This document shows, one piece after another, positions 55,474 through 64,000 of a stretch of 64,000 bases of DNA. How positions within the stretch are numbered: the stretch's first letter is position 1; each line of letters starts with the position of its first letter. The notes under the pieces were generated by a model that was not told where the DNA came from, did no database searches, and worked only from the letters and a program-made list of their open reading frames with translations. A program made the position numbers and the translations under genes. This DNA is from Molossus alvarezi (taxonomy: Eukaryota; Chordata; Mammalia; Chiroptera; Molossidae): positions 99,128,591 through 99,192,590 of the forward strand of contig CM073890.1 in the NCBI GenBank assembly GCA_037176705.1. The letters are read 5' to 3'.

Positions 55474-58400
55474 TTATATTCCACAAATAAGTGAGATCGT
55501 GTGGTATTTGTCTTTCTCTGATTGGCTTATTTCGCTTATTATAATACTCTCCAGGTCCCTCCATGTTGTCTCAAAGGATAAGAGATCTTTCTTTTTTACA
55601 GCTGCATAGTACTCCATTGTAAATATGTACCACATCTTTTTTATCCACTCATCTATTGATGGACACTTGGGCTGTTTCCAGAGCTTAGCGATTGTAAATA
55701 GTGCTGCTATGAACATTGGGGTACATGTATTCTTTCTAATTGGTGTTTCAGGCTTCTTAGGATATATTCCCAGAAGTGGGATCACTGGGTCAAATGGAAG
55801 TTCAATTTTTAATTTTTTGAGGAAACACCATATGGTTTTCCATAGTGGTCCCACCAGTCTGCATTCCCACCAGCAGTGTACTAGAGTTCCCTTTTCTCCA
55901 CACCCTCATCAGCACTTGTTGTTTGATGATTTGCTGATGGCAGCCATTCTGGCAGGTGTGAGGTGATACCTCATAGTTGTTTTAATTTGCATCTCTCTGA
56001 TGATTAGTGATGTTGAGTATTTTTTCATGTTTCTCTTGGCCATTTGTATGTCCTTTTTGAAGAAGTGTCTATTTAGGTCCTTTGCCCATTTTTTAATTGG
56101 GTTCTTTGTCTTCCTTTTGTTGAGTTGTATGAACACTCTATATATAACTTTGGAAATCAACCCTTTATCTGGTATATTATTGGCAATTATGCTCTCCTAT
56201 ACAGTGGGTTTCCTTTCCATTTTGATGGTTGTTTCTTTTGCTGTGCAGAAGCTTTTTGGTTTGATGTCATCCCATGTGTTCATTTTTTCCTTTGTTTCTC
56301 TTGCTGCGTATGATGTCTGAAATTTTGTTGCCTACATTTTCTTCTAGGATTTTTATGGATTCATGAGTCACATTTAAGTCTTTTATCCATTTTGAGTTTA
56401 TTCTTGTGTATGGTGTAAGTTGATGCTCTAGTTTCTTTTTCTTTTATATAGCTGTCCAGTTTCCCCAAAACCATTTTTTTAAGGAGGCTGTCTTTATCCA
56501 TTGTATGCTCTTGCCACCTTTGTCAAATATTCATTGAGCATAATGTGTTGGGTCTATTTCTGGGTTCTCTGTTCTGTTCCATTGATCTATATGCCTGTTC
56601 TTATGACAGTACCAGGCTGTTTTGTTTACAGTAGCTTTGTAGTGTAACCCAATATCTGGTATTGTGATCCCACCTACTTTGTCCTTCTTTTTCAAGTTTG
56701 CTGTGGCTATTCCGGGTCTTTTTTGGTTTCATGTGAACTTTTGAAGCATTTGTTCTAGTTTTGTGAAATATGTCATTGGTATTTTGATGGGGATTGCATT
56801 GAATCTATAGATTGCTTTGGGTAGTATGGACATTTTAATGATGTTAATTCTTCCAATCCATGAACAAGGTATGTGCTTCCACTTTTTTTATCTTCCTCTA
56901 TTTTTTTTTTTTTTTCAATGTCCTGTAGTTTTCTGATAACAGGTCCTTCACTTCTTTGGTTAAGTTTATTCCTAGGTATCTTAATTTTTTTGCTGTGATG
57001 GTAAATGGGATTGTTTTCTTAGTTTCTTTTTCTGTGAGTTCATTGTTGGTGTATAAGAATGCCATCGATTTCTTGATGTTAATTTTGTACCATGCTACTT
57101 CACCAAATTTATTTATTAAGTCTAGTAGATTTTTGATGGAGTCTTTAGGGTTTTCTATGTACAATATCATGTCATCTGCAAATAATGACATTTTACTTCC
57201 TCCTTTCCAATTTGGATCCCATTTATTTTTCCTTCATGTCTGATTGCTGTGGCTAAGACTGGCGGTACTATGTTAAATAAGAGTGGTGAAAGTGGTGTCT
57301 TGTTTCTGTTCTTAAGGGAAATGCTTTTAGTTTTTTCCCATTGAGTATGATGTTGGCTGTAGGTCTTTTATATATGGCCTTTATTATGTCTTGACATAGT
57401 ATGATCCCTCTATTCCCACATTGCTGAGCATTTTTATTAGAAATGGGTGCTGGATTTTGTCCAATGCTTTTTCAGCATCTATTGATATGATCATATGGTT
57501 TTTATCTTTTATTTTGTTTATGTGGTGTATCACATTTATTGATTTGCAAATATTGTACAGCCTTGCATCCCTGGGATGAATCCCACTTGGTCATGGTGAA
57601 TAATTTTTTTTAATGTACTGCTGGATTCAATTTGCTAGTATTTTGTTCAGGATTTTGGCATTTATGTTCATCAGAGATATTGGCCTATAGTTTTTTTTTC
57701 TTTTTAGTGTCTTTATCTGGTTTTGGAATTAGAATTATGCTTGCCTCATAAAACGAATTTGGAAGTCTTCCTTTTTCTTGAAATTTTTGGAGTAGTTTGA
57801 GGAGAATGGGTGTTAGTTGTTCTTTGAATGTTCGGTAAAACTCCCCCGTGAAGCCGTCAGGGCCTGGGTTTTTGTTTGCTGGGAGAGTCTTGATTACATC
57901 TTCAATTTTTTTTTTGTTTTGTTATTGGTCTGTTCAAATTTTCTATCTCTTCCTGGTTCAGTTTTGGGAGACTACGTGTTTCTAGAAATTTTTCCATTTC
58001 GCTTAGATTGTCTAATTTGTTGGAGTGTAATTGTTCATAGTATTTGAGAATGATCCTTTGTATTTCTGTGGTGTCAGTTGTTACTTCTCTTCTTTCATTT
58101 CTGATTTTATGTATTTGGGTTCTCTCTCTTTGTTTCTTGGTGAGTCTAGCTAAGGGTTCATCAATCTTGTTTATCTTTTTGAAGAAACAGCTCTTTGTTT
58201 CATTGATTTTTTTGAATTGATTTTTTTTTTTTGGTCTCTATGTTGTTTATTTCTGCTCTGATCTTTACTGTTTCCTTTCTTCTACTTGCTCAGGAGTTTT
58301 CTCTTTGTTTGCTTTCTAGTTCTTTAACCCGCAAGGTTAGATAGTCAATTAGAAATTTTTCTTGTTTCTTGAGGTAGGCCTGTAGTGCTATGAATTCACT

Positions 58401-59285
58401 TCCCTCTCTGAACTCCTTTTTTTGCATCCCATAGATTATGTGTTGTTGTGTGTTCATTTTCATTGGTCTCCAGGAAGTTTTTAACTTCTTTCTTGATCTC
58501 CTTGGTAACCCATTCATTGTTCCATAACATGCTATTTAGCCTCCATGTGTTCAAAACTTGCATGTTCTTGTTGCAATTGATTTCTAGTTTCATGCCATTG
58601 TGATCTGAGAAGATGCTTGATATGATCTCAGTCTTCTTGAACTTGTAGAGACTTAGTTTGTGTCCTTACATGTGGTCTTTCTTTGAGAATGTCCCATGTT
58701 TACTTGAGAAGAATGTGAATTCTGCAGTTTTGGGGTATAACTCTTTGTAGATATCTATTAAATCCATTTGATTCAGTGCATCATTTAGAGTCTCTGTTTC
58801 CTTGTTAATTTTTTGTCTAGAGAATCTATCCAGTGATGTCAACGGGGTGTTGAAGTTCCTTGCTATGATTATATTGCTGTCAATTTCTCCTTTGACGTTC
58901 TCCAGAAGATTTTAAATATATTCTGGTGCTCCTATATTTGGTGCCTATATGCTTACCAAGGTTATATCTTCCTGTTGGATAGATCCTTTCAATATTATGT
59001 AGTAGCCTTCTTTGTCTCTAGTTATGGCCTTCATTTTGAAATCAACTTTGTCAGATATGAGTATTGCTACCCCAGCTTTTTTTCCCTTTCCATTTGCTTG
59101 GAAGATTTTTTTTCATCCCTTCACTTTTAACCTAAGTGAGTCTTTTGTTGTGAGGTGGGTGTCTTGTAAATAACATATATATGTGTTATGCTTTCTTATC
59201 CAATTAGCTACTCTGTGTCTTTTGATTGGAGTGCTCATTCCATTTACATTTAAGGTTATTACTGACATGCACTTATTTATTGCCA
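55474..59285 (-). pseudogene. L1 copy C ORF2, heavily degraded
   Basis: Frames of up to about 126 codons survive: 55474-55854 (C-terminal, [20 protein letters not shown]), 55909-56160 ([16 protein letters not shown]), 56898-57191 (RT with [11 protein letters not shown]) and 58396-58593 (linker). All other parts are shifted or stopped. It encodes no functional enzyme. Confidence 0.9.
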
Positions 59286-59329
59286 TTTTTGTTTATTGTG
59301 GTTATATTTTTCTTTCTATTTCTTCTACT

Positions 59330-60400
59330 AATTACAACAGTCCTTTTCACATATTTTGCAGTGCTGATTGGGTGCTAATATATTCCCTTAGCCCTCCCAC
59401 CCTTTTTTTTAACCTCACCCAAGGACATTCTTCCATTGTTTGTTCAGATAGAGTGAGAGGGAGAGAGAGAGAGAAACATTGATGTGAGAGAGACACATCG
59501 AGTGGTTGCCACCCACACAACCCAACCAGGGCCGGGGACAAACTGCAACCGAGGGAACCGAACCTAGGTTTCTCTGGACCGCAGGTCAATGCTCTAACAG
59601 CTGAGCCAAACCGGCCAGGGCCCCTTAGCCCTTTTTATTCTGGGAAGCTCTTTATTTGACCTTCTATTTTGAATAATGGCCTTGCTGGATAGAGTAGTCT
59701 TTGATTCAGATCCTTGTTTTTCATTACTTCGATTACTTCATGCCATTTTCTTCTGGCTTGTAGTGTTTCCGTTGAGAAGTCAGCTGATAGCCCTATGGGG
59801 GTTCCTTTGTAGGTAACTTGTTGCTTATCTCTTGCTGCCTTAGGATTCTCTCTTTGTCTTTAATTTTTGGCATTTTAGTTATTATGTGTCTTGGTGTGGG
59901 CCTGTTTTGGTTCTTCTTACTTGGGGCTTTCTGTGCTTTTTGAACCTAATGCCTTCTTTCTTCACCAAGTTAGGGAAGTTTTCTGTCACGATTTCTTCCA
60001 ATATATTCTCTAACTTTTGGTCATTTTCTTCTTCTTCTGGAACTCCTATGATGCGAATATTGTTACATTTCCAGTTGTCCCACAGTTCTCTTAAGCTGTC
60101 TTCTGTTTTTTTAATTGTTTTTTTCTTTGGTTTTCTTATTGGTTGACTTTTTCTACCCTGTCTTCTAATTCACTGATCTGTTCCTTAGCTTCCTCTACTC
60201 TGCTTGATATTCCTTCCAATGTGTTCTTTATTTCTGCTATGTCATTCTTCATTTTTTCTTGGCGGTTTTTCATTTGCAATTGGTTGATTTTCAATGTTTC
60301 TATATCTTTACTCATGGTTTAAGGTCCTTACTACCGCTGTCGAGCTTCATCAAAATCATGGCTCTGAACTCTACCTTTGATAACTTGCTTAACTGCCTTT
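59330..60400 (-). pseudogene. L1 copy C ORF1, broken
   Basis: The ending has a stop at the Leu-Lys of the MLKGLL terminus, a SINE is inserted near the C-terminus, and several frameshifts cut the coiled coil and RRM. Recognisable text includes the reverse of RIIGVPEEE near 60040-60060. Confidence 0.85.
59396..59621 (-). repeat. Ves SINE, hairpin-tailed, inside L1 copy C
   Basis: Tail aacctcacccaaggaca (stem weakened), GA-rich body, catcgagtggttgccaccc, head end gccaaaccggccagggc. About 20 bases before the B box are missing. The TSD cccttagccct is at 59385-59395 and 59622-59632. Confidence 0.93.
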
Positions 60401-60429
60401 CATTTATCTCACCTTCAGTAGAGTTTTCT

Positions 60430-61305
60430 TGTTCTTTTATTTGTGATTTATTTTTTTGCTTCACCATTTTGGCTATTTCAGTGGGTTTTGGAACCTGCCA
60501 ATGTTTTTCTGTGAGTATTGTTGTTTTGCTGTTTGTGACTCCCTCTACTGGGTTTGGATGAGTGTGGGAGGACCCACATTAAAGACCACTGTCAAGTCTT
60601 TGTTCCCTGGGTAGATTTGCAAGCCCAGGAAAGGTTCAGTTTCAGTTACCCTCTAGTTTTTTGCCTGGAGGCTATTAGTCTCAGTTACATGATGAGCCTT
60701 GGGTTGTAGCCCTCAACTGAATGAAAAATTTTCTCAGGTGTTCAGCAAAAGAGGATTTCTAGAGGGTGGGGCAGATGATGGTTGTTAATGAGCCTCAATT
60801 TGCATTTCGCAGGCCCAGCCAAGGGAGGGGCTGCTCCTTTACCCCAGAGCTCCAGGAAGACGCTTCTCGAGCAAGATGGCCACTGCCCTGTGTGGCCATG
60901 ACTCAGCAAAAACTCTGAGCACCCTCCAAATCCTGAGTGTCTCCACATAGTTCCAGTACAGTCCGCCCTCCCTCTGCTGGAGCCCAAGGTGAGTGGCTAT
61001 AGCTAATTTAGTGCTCTTTCCTGGCTCTCTGCACTGTGGAGCTGACTTGGGATTTTAACCCTGAGGGAGCTGCTCACAGCTAAGACAGGTGTTGTCCATG
61101 GGCTCCCAGCTGCCCTCTTGTGCCTCCGCAGACCTACCAGGCTGGATCCAGTGTCCTTCTTTCCTGTCCCTGGTTATATGGGTCCTCTCGAGCTGCTTTT
61201 CTTTTGCTTTCCCCCCCCAGTGATTTGTCTTTATTTTAGTTTAATTCCATTTTGGTCCTGGGAAATGGTTTGTGTAGCTTCCATTCACTCCGCCTCCAGT
61301 TCGTA
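60430..61305 (-). promoter_or_regulatory. L1 copy C 5'UTR
   Basis: Aligns with copy B's 5'UTR (ttttttgcctggaggct, 'agtccgccctccctctgctg', 'tcattcactccgcctccag'). The terminal YY1-like site is mutated (ccgcctccag instead of ccgccatttt). Confidence 0.75.
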
Positions 61306-62045
61306 ATCCTTTTTGTATATTATCACTCTTAATTCATCAATTCTAAACTCCATTGCACTTGAGTTGCAGACTTATCATTTTAATGACATATTTGAAAAAG
61401 TTATTTTATCATAGAAAAGTACAAATAAATAAAATAGACTATGTGGACAAAAATGTGTCACACAATGCTGAGAACAGGAAAAGGAACTTGTTAATGCTCT
61501 GGAGTGAGAGCTTTCCAACACCCGACAGAATTCGGTACATGGCAGCGGAAAGCTGTTTCATTAACATCCAGTGTATTCAGGTTCTCTCTCTTTTTCTTCC
61601 TCATGCACCCTCCTGCCCCCCAGTCCTTATTCTCGAAATCTTCCAGATTTTAGTGTAGATTGTTTCCAGAATGTTTTAAGTTTTGGCTCATTGTCAACCA
61701 TTGTCCTTTCTTCCTTTCTTTTCAGGCCATTGTAAGAACTAGATGTTTTCTTATAGTGTCTCAGTGTGTCACTTCAAAGCAAAAATATTATATTATTTGG
61801 CCACTTTTAATTTTTGTTTGTTATAATATTTTCTTCATGAATATCCTCAAATGACCTCTACCTTCTAAAATGTTGAATAGCAACATTTATATAATATATA
61901 TATAGCTTTCTTTTATTACTCCAGTTGTCCCATTTTAATTATCTTCTAAAGAAATTTATATGCATGTGTTTATTTTTAAATTTTGTTTTCTAAAACAAAT
62001 TCAAAACTGTATATTTAAAATAACTTTGTAATTTAAGTGCTATGG
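61306..62045. other. Unique AT-rich stretch
   Basis: No repeat or gene recognised. Confidence 0.5.
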
Positions 62046-62065
62046 CTAGTGATCCTATTTTTTAA

Positions 62066-62277
62066 TTTTTAATTTTTTTCTGTATTGATTTTAGAGAGAG
62101 GAAGGGAAAGGGAGAGAGAGATAGAAACATTGATGAGAGAGAACATCGATTGGTCACCTCCTGCATGCCCCCCTCTGGGGATTGGGCCCACAACCTGGGC
62201 AGGTGCCCTGACCAGGAATTGAACCAGCAACCTCTTGGTGCATGGGTCGATGCTCAACCACTGAGCCACACCAGCCA
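62066..62277 (-). repeat. Classic Ves SINE
   Basis: Tail tctgtattgattttagagag, body, 'gattggtcacctcctgcatg', B-box region ggaattgaaccag and head end gccacaccagccagg. Flanking ggctagtg on both sides suggests the TSD. Confidence 0.93.
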
Positions 62278-62544
62278 GGCTAGTGTTATATTTTTAAGAT
62301 TTGAAAGCTGAGAGGTGAGAGGTTATGCCAATCAACAAATATTTATTGACCATCTTGAGTGGGTCTTAGGCAGTCCTTGGTGCCAAGGGAAACAAAAGAA
62401 ATATAAAGAAAATCTTGGAAAAATTTTAGAAGTATTTCTCAACATCAGATTTGCAAGTACTGCTATAAAATAGGAGTTTTCTCATATACTTTATTCTTCA
62501 TCATGAGAGTCAAAAATAATAAAGCTCTGTTGAGATTTTAGCCT
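62278..62544. other. Short L2-like start and unique DNA
   Basis: caatcaacaaatatttattg near 62330 looks like the reversed L2 3' end. The rest is unassigned. Confidence 0.45.
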
Positions 62545-62850
62545 CCCCACAAACAGTAGCAGACACAACACCACCTAATTTTTACTGAGGGCTTAATATG
62601 TGTCAGTCATTTTTATAAGCATTTTACATGTGTTTACTCATTTATTCACTAAAATTATGTGAAATAATGTGATATAATCATGTATACACGATCATGAACG
62701 AAGAGACAATGGAGCAAAAAAATAAAAGTTTAAGTAACTTGCTAATGGTCACCCAGCCAGTAAGTGGTGGAGTCATGGATTTGAACTTGAACCCAGGTAG
62801 TCTTTCTCTAGAACCAACACTTTACCACATTTACTTTCCACTATACTGCC
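62545..62850 (+). repeat. MIR SINE
   Basis: 'taagtaacttgctaatggtc' + acccagccagtaagtggtgg, 'ggatttgaacttgaacccag' and gtctttctctagaaccaa are the conserved MIR core and 3' parts. Long for MIR because of interspersed AT-rich insertion. Confidence 0.8.
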
Positions 62851-63184
62851 CATCAGGCTCACTCTAGTTAGTTTTGATGTATATAAGGAAGTATCTTCTG
62901 AGGACGTTGAGGAATACGTGTAGGTTTTGAAGTGGGAGTGCTGGTTGGGGTGGGGTAAGAGGCGGAGAGAAGAGCCCTAAGACAGAAGGAGATGTGCTAT
63001 TTGGAAGCAATAAAAAGTGACTTCCACGCGGAAACTGTAAAAGCTGAGTAGTCTTTGAAGTGAGACTGGCAATAATTTTAGATAAGGGTTGTCCTTCCAC
63101 TTGAATCTCAGGGTGAAGAAGCATGAATCAGATTCCCCTGACAACCCATCTCTTCTTAAAACTCTCTTACCATCAGCCATTGAG
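62851..63184. other. Unassigned stretch
   Basis: Probably diverged L2 but not called with confidence. Confidence 0.35.
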
Positions 63185-64000
63185 ATTTTGGGATCATTTA
63201 TTGATGCAGCATTTCCTAGCTTATATAACTAGCTAGTAGGCAGTTTCAGTGTCCACGCATAAACCGTTAGGGATTTAGGCAATGAAGAACGAGAGACAAA
63301 TCTAAATGTCAGTCTCAGGGAAGAGTTGACAGGACTTGGTGACTGATGGGTTGTAAGGTGCAAAGATGTAGAAGAAACTGGTAAGATGACCTTAATGTTT
63401 AGACTTGGGAGAATCAATCATTGCTCAAAAATGATCAAGTAAGTGTGGAAGATGGATTTGCAAGATGGATAGGAGAGAAACCCTTAAATCCTTTTCAAGG
63501 AGTTAAAGGTATTACAAAGTGGGGTAAAGAAAAAAGTTATCAAGCAGAGAATACTTGGAAACATTTGGTGGTTCAGAGAAATTGTCTAATACTTAGAAAG
63601 TGAACAGAGTCAATAGATGGTTTTCTATTATGTTTTGTTTTAACGTTTGACTACATAGTTGCATTTTTGAAATCATAAAAAGTGTAGGAATCCAGCAATT
63701 GGAAAGATGCTGAGGGGATGGTTAAACGGGGGATTCAAGGGCCACAGAAATTACTAAGGGGTGGGCCGAGAATGTACACAGAGGAGCAGTCTTTTGAGGG
63801 GGGGAGGGAAACATCTTCCATTAAAATTATGAAAAGGAAGGATAGACATAAAGATAGATATGCACTCAGTTGAGGACAGGGGTTGATAAAAGACAAAAAC
63901 ATAATGGCCTCAGTGCCTCAATTTTCCATCAAAGTAAGAGAAGTCACCTGCCGAGGGGGAGGGAGAGCAGCAGGTGAGAGGGGAGGAAAGGAAGGTTTTT
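63185..64000 (-). repeat. L2 LINE fragment (runs off window)
   Basis: 'gactgatgggttgtaaggtg', 'gcctcagtgcctcaattttc', 'gtcacctgccgaggggga' and similar phrases follow the L2 3'-region order in reverse. Diverged. Confidence 0.5.

Larger units (their letters stand above)
55215..61305 (-). mobile_element. LINE-1 copy C, near full length, old, minus strand
   Basis: The order in sense is 5'UTR (about 60430-61305), ORF1 remnants, ORF2 remnants (start codon at 59285), 3'UTR and A-rich tail. It aligns by eye with copy B over its length but carries many indels. No clear TSD was found. A SINE interrupts ORF1's end (59396-59621). CpGs of the 5'UTR are mostly decayed (gagcaccctccaaatcctga where copy B has gagcgccctccaaaccccga). 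Confidence 0.9.

Noticed and set aside
1..64000. CRISPR arrays, operons, bacterial promoters or terminators
   Set aside because: All features are mammalian; tandem repeats here lack spacer structure.

Overview
This is mammalian, gene-poor, repeat-dense DNA, almost certainly from a bat. The main evidence is 23 tRNA-derived SINEs of the bat Ves type: tRNA-like heads with a B box, CT-rich bodies and A-rich tails. There are also LINE-1 elements, mammal-wide L2, MIR and MLT1-type fossils, and short hAT and mariner MITEs with clean target-site duplications (TSDs), which fits the late DNA-transposon activity known in bats. I cannot fix the family or species from sequence alone.

Layout. 1-4.5 kb: L2 fragments, two Ves SINEs and L1 3' debris. 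4.5-20.3 kb: a nested stack. An old plus-strand L1 is split by a minus-strand L1 (copy A, 4610-10513), a Ves SINE, a 1.4 kb LTR-like insertion, another Ves SINE, and a second minus-strand L1 (copy B, 14298-20122). Immediately downstream lies an inverted repeat (arms about 280 bp, 578 bp loop). 21.5-29.7 kb: mostly unique sequence with L2 and L1 scraps. 29.7-37.9 kb: two related LTR-like fossils, two hAT MITEs with perfect 8-bp TSDs, and seven SINEs, two of them joined inside one 20-bp TSD. 38-55 kb: low-repeat DNA with one convincing but unassigned exon candidate (41911-42008, plus strand), a mariner-like MITE, a 44-bp minisatellite, a 320-bp CCCCT/CCCTT tract and eight SINEs. 55.2-61.3 kb: a third, older minus-strand L1 (copy C). 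61.3-64 kb: unique DNA, a SINE, MIR and L2.

The only long intact reading frame is ORF1 of L1 copy B (297 codons). Its ORF2 carries three lesions: a nonsense codon inside the endonuclease, a one-base deletion and a late nonsense codon. No host gene can be named. The exon candidate on the plus strand, together with a strong excess of minus-strand SINEs and L1s (19 of 23 SINEs, all three long L1s), suggests that the window, or part of it, is intronic to a plus-strand gene.

The observations most worth following are: copy A's extra-long 5' region with tandem monomer-like units plus a 5'UTR-to-ORF1 internal deletion; a YY1-like site kept only at copy B's 5' end; a small stem-loop at the 3' end of one SINE subfamily, conserved despite loop changes; the inverted repeat; the two-SINE unit in one TSD; and the hAT MITEs with exchanged cores.
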